Shown here: piece after piece, positions 35,148 through 45,679 of the stretch
Position numbering within the stretch: the first letter of the stretch is position 1
How the letters are laid out: the number at the start of each line of letters is the position of its first letter
Origin: Clostridia bacterium
GTDB lineage: Bacteria; Bacillota; Clostridia; TANB77; CAG-508
NCBI GenBank assembly: GCA_017430135.1
Contig: JAFRNM010000001.1
Coordinates: forward strand, 207,242-271,241
Direction of reading: 5' to 3'
DNA length: 64,000 nucleotides
Program-made: the position numbers and the translations under genes
Notes under the pieces: generated by a model
What the model was told of the DNA's origin: nothing
Database searches by the model: none
The model's input: only the letters and a program-made list of their open reading frames with translations

Positions 35148-36434
35148 ATGAAAAAGAAATTTTTAACAAGTATTTTAATGATTATTATGTTATTAGCACC
35201 AATTAGTGTATATGCTGATGGAGAAGTTACTTTTAAATATAATAAAGATGAACAAAAGGTTCTAGAAAATGTACCATCAATAGGCTGTAAAGCAGCATAT
35301 ATTGCAGAACCATCAACAGGAAAAATAATTTATGAAAAAAATGCACACGAAAAACTATATCCTGCAAGTACAACTAAAATACTTACAGCACTAGTGGTTA
35401 TGGAAAAATGTAAGTTAACAGACAAAGCCAAAGTTTCAAGCAAAGCAATAAGTTTGGTGCCAGATGGGTATTCGAATGCAAACCTAAAAGTAGGCGAAGA
35501 GATAGATATAAAAACATTATTATATGCTTTACTTATTCCAAGCGCAAATGAAGCTGCAAATGTTTTAGCAGAACATGTAAGTGGCAGTGTAGAGGAATTT
35601 GCAAACTTATGCAATACTAGAGCCAAAGAACTTGGATGCGAAAACCTACATTTTGTAAATCCAAACGGAATACATAATAGCGACCATTATTGCACAGCTT
35701 ATGACTTATACCTAATTGCTAAAGAATGTCAGAAACATTATGTTTTTAATGAAATTGTAAAAACTACAAGTTTTACAGTTCCTGCAACTAATATTTATAC
35801 AAAAAATGATAGAACATTTAAAAACACAAATTATATGATATTACCAAATTATAAAAGCTATTATTATGAGTATTGCACTGGAATAAAAACAGGTACAACT
35901 ACTCCTGCTGGAGAGTGCTTAGTTGCAAGTAGTTCGCATAATAACATTGACTTAATCTCAGTAGTTCTTGGCGGAGGGACCAATAGCAAAGGCTTAAGTG
36001 AACGCTTTTACGATACAAAGCAACTTTTTGAATTTGCTTATAAAAACTATACTTTAAAAGAAATAGCGAATAAAGAGCAAACAATTACAAACATAAATGT
36101 AAAACATGCGACAAAAGAAACTGAATCACTTGATATTAAAGCAGAAAATAATATTTCAACAATTGTTCCAAAAGATATAGATAATATTCGCCAAGAAGTA
36201 TCCATTGAAGAGAATATTTCAGCACCAATAGAACAAGGACAAGTTCTAGGACAAGTAACTTTTTATGCTGATGGTTTAAACTACACCACAAATCTTGTAG
36301 CAAGCCATTCAGTTGAAAAACTTCCATATTGGTTGTATAACACAGTTGTAATAGTTGTAGCATTAATAATACTAATGATATTAAAAAGAAAGAAAAAGCG
36401 TTCTAGAAGACGCAAAAAAACAAATGTGAGGTAA
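35148..36434 (+). CDS. D-alanyl-D-alanine carboxypeptidase, DacF-like
   Basis: A penicillin-binding D,D-carboxypeptidase (S11) that trims pentapeptides in the wall; DacF-type enzymes act on spore cortex. The 428 residues have a signal peptide (about 1-23, cleavage after VYADG), the SxxK active site ASTTKIL (about 78), the SxN box PSANEAAN (about 130) and the KTG box [15 protein letters not shown]5_C-like domain and a C-terminal membrane helix (about 396-415) with a basic tail follow. It has its own AGAGAGG ribosome site and is followed by uvrB after 28 bases. Confidence 0.92.
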   Translation: MKKKFLTSILMIIMLLAPISVYADGEVTFKYNKDEQKVLENVPSIGCKAAYIAEPSTGKIIYEKNAHEKLYPASTTKILTALVVMEKCKLTDKAKVSSKAISLVPDGYSNANLKVGEEIDIKTLLYALLIPSANEAANVLAEHVSGSVEEFANLCNTRAKELGCENLHFVNPNGIHNSDHYCTAYDLYLIAKECQKHYVFNEIVKTTSFTVPATNIYTKNDRTFKNTNYMILPNYKSYYYEYCTGIKTGTTTPAGECLVASSSHNNIDLISVVLGGGTNSKGLSERFYDTKQLFEFAYKNYTLKEIANKEQTITNINVKHATKETESLDIKAENNISTIVPKDIDNIRQEVSIEENISAPIEQGQVLGQVTFYADGLNYTTNLVASHSVEKLPYWLYNTVVIVVALIILMILKRKKKRSRRRKKTNVR

Positions 36435-36462
36435 CATTTCAAATAAAAGAAAGGATGGAAAA

Positions 36463-38421
36463 ATGTTTAAATTAGTATCAGATTATAAGCCAACAGGAGA
36501 CCAACCTAAAGCAATCGAATACCTATCAAAAGGAATTGAAGAAGGCAAGAAATTCCAGACACTTCTAGGAGTTACAGGCTCTGGTAAAACTTTCACAATG
36601 GCTAATATTATAAACAAAGTACAAAAACCAACACTCGTTTTAGCGCATAATAAAACATTAGCTGGACAATTGTATAGTGAGTTCAAAGAGTTTTTCCCTG
36701 AGAACAATGTAGAGTATTTTGTATCTTACTATGACTATTATCAACCAGAAAGTTACATACCTCAATCAGATACATACATTGAGAAGGACTCATCTATAAA
36801 TGATGAAATAGACAAGCTTCGTCATTCTGCAACTTTATCATTATTTGAAACTAGAGATGTAATAATAGTGGCATCAGTTTCATGCATTTATGGTTTAGGT
36901 GACCCGGTTGATTATGAAGAAATGATGTTATCTCTAAGACCTGGTATGGAAAAATCAAGAGACGATGTTATGAAAAAGCTAATTTCAATGCAATATACAA
37001 GAAATGAGATTGATTTTAAAAGAGGGACATTTAGAGCCAAGGGAGATATTTTAGAAATTTATCCATCATCTCAAAGTGAGTCAGCAGTAAGAATAGAATT
37101 CTGGGGAGATGAAATAGAAAAAATAAATGAGATAAATCCGCTAACAGGTAAAGCAATAGGAAGTAGAAAACACATTCTTATTCCACCAGCTTCTCAATAT
37201 GTTACAAGCAAAGATAAAATGAATAAAGCAATTGAAACAATTGAAGAAGAATTGGAAGAACAAGTAAAATACTTTAAATCTGCCAATAAGCTAATAGAAG
37301 CACAAAGAATAGAAGAAAGAACAAATTTTGATATAGAAATGATGAAGGAAACAGGCTTTTGTTCTGGAATAGAAAACTATTCAAGACATATAAGTCAAAG
37401 ACCAGCAGGGAGCCCTCCATATACATTATTTGATTATTTTCCAGATGATTTCTTACTTTTAATAGATGAATCTCATGCAACAATACCCCAAGTTCGTGCC
37501 ATGTATAATGGAGACAGAGCAAGAAAGGAAAGCCTTGTAAAATATGGCTTTAGATTACCATCTGCATTTGATAATAGACCTCTTAAATTCGATGAATTTG
37601 AAAAAAGGCTAAATCAAGTGGTATTTGTAAGTGCAACACCTGCAGACTATGAAAAAGAACACTCAAAAGAAAACGTTGTAGAACAAATTATAAGACCAAC
37701 AGGCTTATTAGACCCTAAAATAGAGGTAAAACCGGTTGCTAATCAAATAGATGATTTATTAGAGCAAATTAGAATAAGAGCAGAAAAAGGCGAAAGAGTA
37801 TTAGTTACAACCTTAACAAAGAAAATGGCAGAAGACTTAACTGCATATTTGAAAAGTTTAGATATAAAAGTAAACTATATGCATTCAGACACTAAAGCTT
37901 TAGAGAGAATGGAAATAATAAGAAAGCTTCGTTTAGGAGAATTTGATGTTTTAGTTGGAATAAATCTATTAAGGGAAGGGCTAGACATTCCAGAGGTTTC
38001 ATTGGTAGCAATACTAGATGCAGATAAAGAAGGATTTCTTCGTTCAGAGCGTTCACTAATCCAAACAATAGGACGTGCTGCAAGAAATACAGATGGAACA
38101 GTTATAATGTATGCAGATGAACTAACAGAAAGCATGGAAAAGGCTATTTCAGAAACAAACAGAAGAAGAAAAATTCAAGAAGAATATAATAAAGAACATG
38201 GAATAACACCAACAACAATCAAAAAATCTGTAAGAGATAGTATTTCAGCAACAAGTGTGGCAGATATAGAAGTAGAATATAAGCTTGAAAAAGAAGAAGA
38301 TATAAAAGAAACAATTACAAAATTAACAGACGAAATGCTAGAGGCGGCTTCAAAAATGGAATTTGAAAAAGCTGCTGAACTTAGAGATAAAATTAAAGAG
38401 TTGGAAAAATTGATGGAATAA
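36463..38421 (+). CDS. uvrB: Excinuclease ABC subunit B
   Basis: The damage-verification helicase of nucleotide excision repair. The 652 residues show Walker [11 protein letters not shown] (about 38-47), the beta-hairpin [16 protein letters not shown] (about 85-100), Walker [11 protein letters not shown], the helicase motifs [20 protein letters not shown] and [10 protein letters not shown], and a C-terminal UVR motif ([17 protein letters not shown]). No uvrA follows, as it often does. A terminator lies immediately downstream. Confidence 0.97.
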   Translation: MFKLVSDYKPTGDQPKAIEYLSKGIEEGKKFQTLLGVTGSGKTFTMANIINKVQKPTLVLAHNKTLAGQLYSEFKEFFPENNVEYFVSYYDYYQPESYIPQSDTYIEKDSSINDEIDKLRHSATLSLFETRDVIIVASVSCIYGLGDPVDYEEMMLSLRPGMEKSRDDVMKKLISMQYTRNEIDFKRGTFRAKGDILEIYPSSQSESAVRIEFWGDEIEKINEINPLTGKAIGSRKHILIPPASQYVTSKDKMNKAIETIEEELEEQVKYFKSANKLIEAQRIEERTNFDIEMMKETGFCSGIENYSRHISQRPAGSPPYTLFDYFPDDFLLLIDESHATIPQVRAMYNGDRARKESLVKYGFRLPSAFDNRPLKFDEFEKRLNQVVFVSATPADYEKEHSKENVVEQIIRPTGLLDPKIEVKPVANQIDDLLEQIRIRAEKGERVLVTTLTKKMAEDLTAYLKSLDIKVNYMHSDTKALERMEIIRKLRLGEFDVLVGINLLREGLDIPEVSLVAILDADKEGFLRSERSLIQTIGRAARNTDGTVIMYADELTESMEKAISETNRRRKIQEEYNKEHGITPTTIKKSVRDSISATSVADIEVEYKLEKEEDIKETITKLTDEMLEAASKMEFEKAAELRDKIKELEKLME

Positions 38422-38453
38422 AAAATCTCATTTAAAAAAATGAGATTTTTTTT
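38421..38453 (+). terminator. intrinsic terminator after uvrB
   Basis: AAAAAATCTCATTT / AAATGAGATTTTTTTT hairpin with a T tract. Confidence 0.9.
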
Positions 38454-38601
38454 CGAAAGGTATTTTATTAAATAAAAATATCTGTTATAATGTCATTATC
38501 TAAATGGAAATTTTCATTGATAGAATTATTGAGACTTTGAAAAAGTACGAAAATTCAATGCTTTTTCCAAAAAAATTAAAAAGAAAGGTTTAAATATAGA
38601 A

Positions 38602-40323
38602 ATGAGTCAAGGTAAAAGAATAAAACAAGTAAAAGAACCCAAAAGAAAGATGACAAGAGAAGAAATAGAGGCAAAAAAGAAAAAAATAAAAAGAAGATTT
38701 TTTATTTTTGTAGCTTTAATAGTGTTAGTAATAGCAGGATTTATAGCAAATGACTATATAATTTTAGACCAAAACGAAAAAACAAGTTTAGTAATAAACA
38801 ATGGTAATATTTCAAATTTAAAACATGATATCTTAATAGAAGATGATGTAATTTATATTTCGAAAGATGATATTAAAAACTTTTTTGATAGATACATTTA
38901 TCTTGACGAAGAAAACAATCAAATAATAACAACATATGATAAAAAGATTGCTACAATTGGCTTTGAGGGAAATATTTTAACTATAAATGGTGCTAACAAA
39001 AAAATATATGCAAATGCAAAAAAAGAGGGAGAAACAATTTATCTTCCAATTTCTGAGATGAAGGATGTATATGGAATAGAGATAGAAAACATAAAAGACT
39101 CAAAAGTAGTTACAATAGATTCAATAGATAGAGAACAGAAAAAAGCAATGGCTTCAAAGGATGCAGCTGTAAAAAGTTCAACAGGATTTATTGCCAAAAC
39201 AATTGATAGAATAAACAAGGGAGCTTATGTAATAGTTGTTTCTAAAACAGACGACGGTTGGACAAAAATAAGAACGCCAAATGGAAAAGTTGGTTATGTA
39301 AAAAATGATGTAGTAGTAAATGAAGTAAAAATCAGAGAAAACATGGTTGAAGAACCACAAATAAAAGGCAAAGTAAACATGTTTTGGGACTTCTACTCAC
39401 AATATGCAAATGCTCCAACAAGAAGCGAAAAAATAGAAGGAGTAAATGTTGTTTCACCATCATTTTTCTATATAAATAGCAAAGCTCAATTTAAAGAAAA
39501 TGTTGGAGAAAAAGGAAAAGCTTATATAGAATGGGCACATAACAATGGTTACAAAGTTTGGGCAATGCTTTCAAACTCTTATGAAGACAACATGATAGAA
39601 ATAACTTCTAAAATAATGAATAACTACAAATATAGACAAGCTCTAATAGAAAATATAGTTGATGTTTGTGTAAAATATAAATTAGATGGAATAAATATTG
39701 ATTTCGAAAATATGAAAAAAGAAGATATAGACATGTTTTCGAGATTTATTATAGAGCTTACACCTAGAATGAAAGAAATTGGTTTAGTAACATCAGTTGA
39801 TGTAACAGCTCCAGATGGTGGAGACACTTGGTCATTATGCTTTGATAGAAATGTAATTGGGCATGTAGCGGATTACATAGTATTTATGGCTTATGACCAA
39901 AATGGAACAGGAAGCAGAACAGCAGGAACAACAGCAGGGTACAACTGGACAGTTGCAAATCTAAAAAAATTCATAAAAACAGAAGAAGTAAAATCAAGTA
40001 AAATAATACTTGGAATTCCTTTCTACACAAGAGTTTGGACAGAAAATACAGATGGAAAATTAACAAGTAATATAGTAAATATGAAAGATATAAACAAAGT
40101 AATTCCAAGCAATGCACAAAAGCAATGGCTAGACGACTTAAAACAAAACTATGTAGAATACCAAGAAAAAGGTGCTACGAAGAAAATATGGATAGAAGAT
40201 TTAGACTCAATAAAAGCAAAAGTATCGTTGGTAAATGAATACGAATTAGGCGGAGTATCAGCTTGGGCAAAAGATAGAGAAAACCCAGATGTATGGGCAG
40301 TAATTGCAAATGAATTAAAATAA
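38602..40323 (+). CDS. Membrane-anchored GH18 protein with SH3-like domain
   Basis: A 573-residue protein with a very basic cytoplasmic N-terminus (about 1-33), one membrane helix (about 34-50), a copper-amine-oxidase-N-like region (about 60-165) and an SH3-like segment (about 190-240, GYVKNDVVV). The C-terminal GH18 barrel (from about 250) carries the catalytic motif LDGINIDFENM and the late motif GVSAWAKDRENPDVW. Relatives are YaaH/YdhD/SleL-like proteins active on spore or wall peptidoglycan. A spore N-acetylglucosaminidase role is likely but not proven. The palindromic element E follows. Confidence 0.9.
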   Translation: MSQGKRIKQVKEPKRKMTREEIEAKKKKIKRRFFIFVALIVLVIAGFIANDYIILDQNEKTSLVINNGNISNLKHDILIEDDVIYISKDDIKNFFDRYIYLDEENNQIITTYDKKIATIGFEGNILTINGANKKIYANAKKEGETIYLPISEMKDVYGIEIENIKDSKVVTIDSIDREQKKAMASKDAAVKSSTGFIAKTIDRINKGAYVIVVSKTDDGWTKIRTPNGKVGYVKNDVVVNEVKIRENMVEEPQIKGKVNMFWDFYSQYANAPTRSEKIEGVNVVSPSFFYINSKAQFKENVGEKGKAYIEWAHNNGYKVWAMLSNSYEDNMIEITSKIMNNYKYRQALIENIVDVCVKYKLDGINIDFENMKKEDIDMFSRFIIELTPRMKEIGLVTSVDVTAPDGGDTWSLCFDRNVIGHVADYIVFMAYDQNGTGSRTAGTTAGYNWTVANLKKFIKTEEVKSSKIILGIPFYTRVWTENTDGKLTSNIVNMKDINKVIPSNAQKQWLDDLKQNYVEYQEKGATKKIWIEDLDSIKAKVSLVNEYELGGVSAWAKDRENPDVWAVIANELK

Positions 40324-40448
40324 AACAAATATATTAAAATAGACGTTCCTTACTGGTCGTGCGAATTGAAGCTGTATAAAAACATAGTTTTTTACAGCTT
40401 CATATTCTCCTTCCAAGCTGCGCGTCACTTTATTTTAATATATTTGTT
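40324..40448. repeat. E palindromic element with locus-specific arms
   Basis: Outer arms AACAAATATATTAAAAT and ATTTTAATATATTTGTT are perfect complements. An inner hairpin GAAGCTGTATAAAA / TTTTTTACAGCTTC lies in the middle, with mixed higher-GC sequence between the stems. No second copy of the core was recognised in the window. Confidence 0.75.
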
Positions 40449-40513
40449 TTTTGTGTTGAATGTATATACTCCCCAAAATCTGGAAATACTATTTCCAGAA
40501 AGGTGGTATTTAG

Positions 40514-40963
40514 ATGAAAGTTAAAGACTGTATGTGTACAAAAGTAGCTTGTGTTACACCACAAGACACAATTACAAATGTTGCAAAAATAATGGAAACA
40601 AACCATGTAGGGTGTGTTCCTGTTTGTGAAGGCTCACAACAAATTTGTGGAATAGTAACAGATAGAGATATTGTATTAAGAGCTGTAGCAACAGGAAAAA
40701 ATCTTGCTCAAACAATGGTAAGTGAGATAATGACTACAAAACCTTATACTTGTAAACAAGATGAGGATATGCAACAAGCTCAAAATACAATGACACAAAA
40801 TCAAGTTAGAAGATTACCTGTATGTGATAACCAACAAAGAGTTATAGGAATGCTTACATTTGGAGATATTGCAAATAATGGTCAACAATTAGGAGAAGAA
40901 CAAGTTTGCCAAACTGTTGAGGGAATTTGTAATTGTAATGGGCAGTTTAAAAATGCAGAGTAA
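40514..40963 (+). CDS. CBS-domain pair protein
   Basis: A 149-residue protein made of two CBS domains (about 1-60 and 70-130): VGCVPVCEGSQQICGIVTDRD and QVRRLPVCDNQQRVIGMLTFGDIA. It resembles YhcV/HrpB-type stand-alone CBS proteins that bind adenine nucleotides. It has eleven cysteines, concentrated in the first 75 residues and at the C-terminus (CNCNGQF), which is many for its size. Ribosome site AAAGGTGG. Confidence 0.9.
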   Translation: MKVKDCMCTKVACVTPQDTITNVAKIMETNHVGCVPVCEGSQQICGIVTDRDIVLRAVATGKNLAQTMVSEIMTTKPYTCKQDEDMQQAQNTMTQNQVRRLPVCDNQQRVIGMLTFGDIANNGQQLGEEQVCQTVEGICNCNGQFKNAE

Positions 40964-40969
40964 AATTTA

Positions 40970-41006
40970 TTGCATAAAAAATAGGTTTAAAACCTATTTT
41001 TTATGC
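40970..41006 (+). terminator. intrinsic terminator between CBS protein and YtvI-like gene
   Basis: TTGCATAAAAAATAGGTTT / AAACCTATTTTTTATGCA is a strong hairpin. An ATG at 41003 lies in its right arm, which argues against that codon as a start. Confidence 0.82.
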
Positions 41007-41032
41007 ATATAATGTTACATAGAGGTGATTTT

Positions 41033-42130
41033 TTGATAGTTGACATATCATATTGGACAAGGGTTTTAAGAAGAATTTTAATACTAGCATTTACCATACT
41101 TGGATTATTTCTTACATTTAAATTATCAGTATTTTACATGCCATTTTTAGTTGCATTTATAATTTCCTTAATGATAGAACCTCTAATTAGATTTCTTATG
41201 AAAAAAACAAAAGCAACAAGAAAATGTAGTTCAATAGTAATATTTGTAGTGGTTTCAGCAATAATATTAGGAGCTTTGATATGGGGAATAATAACACTTT
41301 TTTCAGAAGCATCTAATTTATTGCAAGGTTTAAATGACTATGTTGATAAGGCATATCAGTTGTTTCAAGGATTTTTAAATGAATTAGATTTAAATAAAAT
41401 AAATATGTCAGACCAAGTATTGGGGATAATACAAAACTCAACAGATGGAATACTAAATGGGCTTTCAACATGGGTTAGAGGATTTTTAAATGGAGTAATA
41501 AATGTTGTTACATCAATACCAACAATTTCAATATATTTCGTAATAACAGTAATGGCATTGTATTTTATATGTGTAGATAAAGTGTACATTTTAGATCAAA
41601 TAGAGCACCATGTACCAGCGCTATGGGTTAAAAAAGTTGGAATTCATATAAGACAAATAACGAAAATACTTGGAGGCTACTTAAAAGCACAGGCAACTCT
41701 AATATTTGTTTCGTTCATAGTTTCATTAGTTGGGTTATATATACTGAAATTTGTAGGTTTTGCAATAGAATATCCATTACTGATGGCACTATTTATAGGC
41801 TTTGTAGATGCGCTTCCAATCTTAGGTTCAGGAACAGTAATGGTACCATGGGCAATCATTGCAGGATTAAATGGAGACTTAAATCTTGGAATTGCAATAA
41901 TAGTACTACTAATAATAATGTCAGTAGTAAGGCAGTTTTTGGAACCAAGACTTGTTAGTAAAAATATAGGAGTACACCCGATTTTTACACTTATTGCAAT
42001 GTATACAGGATTTAAATTTTTCGGAATACTAGGATTGTTATTTGGACCAATAATTTTAATAATAATAAAAAATGTATTTGCTACATTAATTGATGATGGA
42101 GTTTTAAAAACAATATTTGATAAAAGATAG
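41033..42130 (+). CDS. AI-2E-type permease, sporulation YtvI-like
   Basis: A membrane protein of about 365 residues of the AI-2E transporter (UPF0118) family, with about eight helices. Recognisable parts are FYMPFLVAFIISLMIEP near the N-terminus, HIRQITKILGGYLKAQATL (about 210-228) and GFVDALPILGSGTVMVPWAI (about 260-280). YtvI is required for sporulation in Bacillus; substrates are uncertain. TTG 41033 is the preferred start because GAGGTGA lies 6 bases upstream. ATG 41003 sits inside a terminator hairpin. Confidence 0.9.
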   Translation: MIVDISYWTRVLRRILILAFTILGLFLTFKLSVFYMPFLVAFIISLMIEPLIRFLMKKTKATRKCSSIVIFVVVSAIILGALIWGIITLFSEASNLLQGLNDYVDKAYQLFQGFLNELDLNKINMSDQVLGIIQNSTDGILNGLSTWVRGFLNGVINVVTSIPTISIYFVITVMALYFICVDKVYILDQIEHHVPALWVKKVGIHIRQITKILGGYLKAQATLIFVSFIVSLVGLYILKFVGFAIEYPLLMALFIGFVDALPILGSGTVMVPWAIIAGLNGDLNLGIAIIVLLIIMSVVRQFLEPRLVSKNIGVHPIFTLIAMYTGFKFFGILGLLFGPIILIIIKNVFATLIDDGVLKTIFDKR

Positions 42131-42142
42131 AAAAACTTTTTT

Positions 42143-42256
42143 GACGACTTTTGGGGGCACCCGACTTTTTGGGACACTCTTAAAAATCAAGGTGGGGTTA
42201 ATCCAACCTTGATTTTTAAGAGTGTCCCAAAAAGTCGGGTGCCCCAAAAAGTCGTC
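42143..42256. repeat. R1 nested palindrome, 114 bp
   Basis: Arms GACGACTTTTGGGGGCACCC plus GACTTTTTGGGACACTCTT plus AAAAATCAAGGT are mirrored around about 42200. Located after the YtvI-like gene. Confidence 0.9.
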
Positions 42257-42274
42257 CAAAAAAATCTTTTCAAT

Positions 42275-42303
42275 TTGACTTTTATCAGTATATTTGATAT
42301 TAT
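42275..42303 (+). promoter_or_regulatory. promoter of the ABC exporter pair
   Basis: TTGACT (42275-42280) and TATTAT (42298-42303) with a 17-base spacer, about 45 bases before the ATPase start. Confidence 0.6.
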
Positions 42304-42347
42304 TTCCAAAGAAATAGATAAATAAATCAAATGGGAGGAAAAATAAA

Positions 42348-43013
42348 ATGGAAATCTTAAGGGTTGAGAATTTAATTAAAGTATATGGAAAGGACGAATC
42401 TCAAGTTGTGGCTTTAGATAATGTATCATTTTCAGTAGAAAAAGGAGAATTTGTAGCAATAGTAGGCGCTTCTGGAAGTGGTAAATCAACATTACTTCAT
42501 ATAATTGGTGGAGTTGATAGACCAACAAGTGGGAAGGTTTATATAGATGAAAAGGATATTTTTAATTTAAACGATGATGAACTAGCGATATTTAGAAGAA
42601 GACAGGTGGGACTAATTTATCAGTTCTATAATCTAATTCCTATTTTAAATGTAGCAGAAAATATATCATTACCACTTTCGTTAGATAATAGAAAAGTAGA
42701 TGAAAATGATTTAAATAAAATGTTAAAACTATTAGGCTTAGAAAACAGGAGAGAACATTTACCAAATGAATTATCAGGTGGACAACAACAAAGAACAAGT
42801 ATTGGAAGGGCATTGATTACAAATCCATCAATAATACTTGCTGATGAACCAACTGGAAATCTAGACACAAAAGCAAGTGAAGAAATAGTATCTTTATTAA
42901 AAAAATCAAATAAAGAATTAAATCAAACTATAATAATGATTACACATAATATGGAAATTGCTAAGTCAGCAGATAGAATAATAAAAATAGCAGATGGAAA
43001 AATTGTTTTATAG
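42348..43013 (+). CDS. ABC transporter ATP-binding protein, MacB/LolD type
   Basis: A 221-residue ATPase with Walker A IVGASGSGKSTLLHIIGG (about 37-54), Q-loop YQFYNLIPILNVAENI, the signature LSGGQQQRTSIGRALI and Walker B IILADEPTGNLDTKASEE. It pairs with the FtsX-type permease downstream, from which it is separated by 10 bases. Such pairs export peptides or lipids or act in antimicrobial-peptide resistance. No two-component system is adjacent, so the trigger is unknown. Confidence 0.95.
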   Translation: MEILRVENLIKVYGKDESQVVALDNVSFSVEKGEFVAIVGASGSGKSTLLHIIGGVDRPTSGKVYIDEKDIFNLNDDELAIFRRRQVGLIYQFYNLIPILNVAENISLPLSLDNRKVDENDLNKMLKLLGLENRREHLPNELSGGQQQRTSIGRALITNPSIILADEPTGNLDTKASEEIVSLLKKSNKELNQTIIMITHNMEIAKSADRIIKIADGKIVL

Positions 43014-43023
43014 GAGGTTTAAA

Positions 43024-45591
43024 ATGGGAATACTTAAAAATTTTACAATAAAAAATTTAAAACTTAACAAAAAAAGAACAATAGTAACAATAATAGGTAT
43101 AATGTTATCAGTTGCGCTAATAACATCTGTTGCATCAATTTATATTAGTGGAATAGCATCATTAATAAAATATGAAAAATATGAAAAAGGAAACTTCCAT
43201 ATATCATTTTATGATGTTGCACATAATGATTTAGAATCATTTAAGAAAAATAAAAAAATTGAAAAGTTTTTTATAAAACAAAACATAGGTTATGCAAAAT
43301 TAGAAAATTCACAAAATGAATATAAACCATATGCACATGTTGAAAGTTTTACAAAAGAAGCATTAGAGAACTTATCAGTTAAACTAGTTGAAGGAAGATT
43401 GCCAGAAAACGAAAATGAAATACTAATACCTACACATTTAAAAACAAATGGTAGAATAAACCATTATGTTGGAGAGTCGCTTACATTAAATGTAGGAAAG
43501 AGAGTAAGAAATGGAGAAGAATTAACACAATTCGATTCTTTTAGTAGAGAAGAACCTGAACAGATAATAAATACCAAAAACAATACATATAAAATAGTTG
43601 GTATAATTGAAAGACCAGCAACAAATATTGAAGGTTATTCAGCTCCTGGTTTTACATTTATAACATATTTAGATAAAGTAGATACATCAAAAAAATGTGA
43701 TATATATGTTAGATATACACAACAAGCTTTGAAAGATGAATCATTTATGAGTATTAACGATTTAAAATATAAAATGGATGCTAATGAGTATTTGATTGGA
43801 CTTGAACTAGATCCTTTAAAAGTAAGTGGATTAGGACAAATAGGAACTGTTGCTGCAATAGTTTGTGGAATAATAATTATTACATCAGTATTTTGTATAA
43901 AAAATAGTTTTGATATATCAATTACTGAAAAAACGCGACAATACGGAATGTTAAGAAGTATTGGTGCAACAAAGAAACAAATAAGAAAAAATGTATTTTA
44001 TGAAGCATTTATTTTAGGTGGAATAGGAATTCCTTTAGGGATACTATTAGGACTTTTAGCATCTTTTATTTTAATAATTATAAGTAATGTTTTATTAACA
44101 GATATGTTGACACAAGGATTAAAATTAGAATTAGAGATTTCTTGGATAGCTGTTCTAATTTCAGTTATATTAGGAATAGTTACAATTTATTTATCAGCAA
44201 GAAAGAGTGCACGAAAAGCTTCTAAGATAACTCCAATAGATGCTATAAGAAATAATGATAGTATTAAAATTAAAGCAAATAAAGTAAAATGTCCAAAAAT
44301 AATTAATAAAATATTTGGAATTGGTGGAGAAATATCATATAAAAACTTAAAAAGAAATAAGAAGAAATATCGTACAACAGTTATATCTATTGTAGTATCT
44401 GTATTTACATTTATTGCCTTATACTCATTTGTAAATTCAACATATACAACATCTAAAAAAACATTTGATTATATGGAATACAATATAGATATTTCGGCAG
44501 ATACAACAAATAATCCAGAATTATACAATAAAATGATTGAAACAACAAAAATGGAGGATGTTGAAAAATATATTACATTAAGAACAGATGGAATTATGAT
44601 TAATGATCCGAAGTATTCTGAAAAATTAAAACAATTAACTACTGGAAATGCAAACAATGAAGTTGAAGAACAAATCGAAGAAGACATCGAAGAGGAGAAT
44701 GAAGATAATCAAAAATACATACAAATAAGAAGTATTGGAGATAAAGCTTATAGAGAATATTTGGATAAATTAGGTTTGAATTATGAAGAATACAAAAATA
44801 AAGGTATTTTAGTAGATATAAAAAACATAGAAAATTTTGATGTGAAAAATCAAAATATAGAAAATATTCAAGTTCATGAATTTGATTATAAAGCAGGTGA
44901 AAAACTATCGGGGCAAGGAAATGATGGAGTTTCAAGCTTAACCATAGAAATTGGATATATTGCAGATGAAAAACCATTTACTTTGTCAAAATACGAACAA
45001 AGTCAAATAATTGTTAGTGATGAGTGGTATGACAATTATATAAATGATAAAGATTACTTGACAGTGTATTTAAAAACAAATAATCCAAGCAAATTACAAG
45101 AAAAAATAGAATACAATCTAAAAGGTTTTGATTATAATTTAAACAATTCAGATGAAAATGTAAAAATGATGGAAAACTTATTTACATTAATTGCTATTTT
45201 CTTATATGGATTTATAATAGTAATATCATTAATTGGAATAACAAATATATTTAATACAATAACAACTAATATGGAATTAAGAAAAAGAGAATTTGCAAGT
45301 TTAAAATCTATAGGAATGACAACAAAAGAGTTTAAAAGAATGATAAGGTTAGAAAGTGTGTTTATGGGATTAAAAGCTTTGCTATTTGGTATTCCAATAG
45401 GCATAATATTATCATATTTTATTGAAAGTAGGTTGACGGTAAATTTAGTAGGGCAATATGAGCTACCAATACTAGCAATAATGATTTCAATAATTGCAGT
45501 GTTTACATTAATAATATGTATTATGAAATACTCAATAAATAAAATAAATAAACAAAATATTATTGAAACAATAAGAAATGAAAATATATAA
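43024..45591 (+). CDS. ABC transporter permease, FtsX/MacB-like with two FtsX domains
   Basis: An 855-residue permease. It has an N-terminal helix (about 20-45), an extracytoplasmic region, a first FtsX core (about 270-400, with KTRQYGMLRSIGATKKQIRK), a fifth hydrophobic segment (about 450-470) and a second large extracytoplasmic domain. The C-terminal FtsX core (about 715-840) has ELRKREFASLKSIGMTTKEFKRM. ATG 43024 is chosen because AGGAGG precedes it; the frame also opens at 42994 inside the ATPase gene. An acidic stretch (VEEQIEEDIEEENED) lies in the second outer domain. Confidence 0.92.
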   Translation: MGILKNFTIKNLKLNKKRTIVTIIGIMLSVALITSVASIYISGIASLIKYEKYEKGNFHISFYDVAHNDLESFKKNKKIEKFFIKQNIGYAKLENSQNEYKPYAHVESFTKEALENLSVKLVEGRLPENENEILIPTHLKTNGRINHYVGESLTLNVGKRVRNGEELTQFDSFSREEPEQIINTKNNTYKIVGIIERPATNIEGYSAPGFTFITYLDKVDTSKKCDIYVRYTQQALKDESFMSINDLKYKMDANEYLIGLELDPLKVSGLGQIGTVAAIVCGIIIITSVFCIKNSFDISITEKTRQYGMLRSIGATKKQIRKNVFYEAFILGGIGIPLGILLGLLASFILIIISNVLLTDMLTQGLKLELEISWIAVLISVILGIVTIYLSARKSARKASKITPIDAIRNNDSIKIKANKVKCPKIINKIFGIGGEISYKNLKRNKKKYRTTVISIVVSVFTFIALYSFVNSTYTTSKKTFDYMEYNIDISADTTNNPELYNKMIETTKMEDVEKYITLRTDGIMINDPKYSEKLKQLTTGNANNEVEEQIEEDIEEENEDNQKYIQIRSIGDKAYREYLDKLGLNYEEYKNKGILVDIKNIENFDVKNQNIENIQVHEFDYKAGEKLSGQGNDGVSSLTIEIGYIADEKPFTLSKYEQSQIIVSDEWYDNYINDKDYLTVYLKTNNPSKLQEKIEYNLKGFDYNLNNSDENVKMMENLFTLIAIFLYGFIIVISLIGITNIFNTITTNMELRKREFASLKSIGMTTKEFKRMIRLESVFMGLKALLFGIPIGIILSYFIESRLTVNLVGQYELPILAIMISIIAVFTLIICIMKYSINKINKQNIIETIRNENI

Positions 45592-45613
45592 ACAAAAATA
45601 ATACAAAATTAAA

Positions 45614-45664
45614 ATGAAGCGGGAAAGAGAAGACTTTCTCGCTTTTTAAGAACTTTTCTAAAAA
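45614..45664. repeat. 51-bp direct repeat, left copy (also a terminator)
   Basis: The sequence starting ATGAAGCGGGAAAGAGAAG includes the hairpin GCGGGAAAG / CTTTCTCGC followed by TTTTT. The identical 51 bp recurs at 50917-50967. The two copies enclose the TetR, MMPL and YhgE-like genes. Confidence 0.88.
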
Positions 45665-45679
45665 GTTTCTCAAACTCAT

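Noticed and set aside
42994..43023. earlier start for the ABC permease
   Set aside because: Lies inside the ATPase gene without a ribosome site, while ATG 43024 has AGGAGG at proper spacing.
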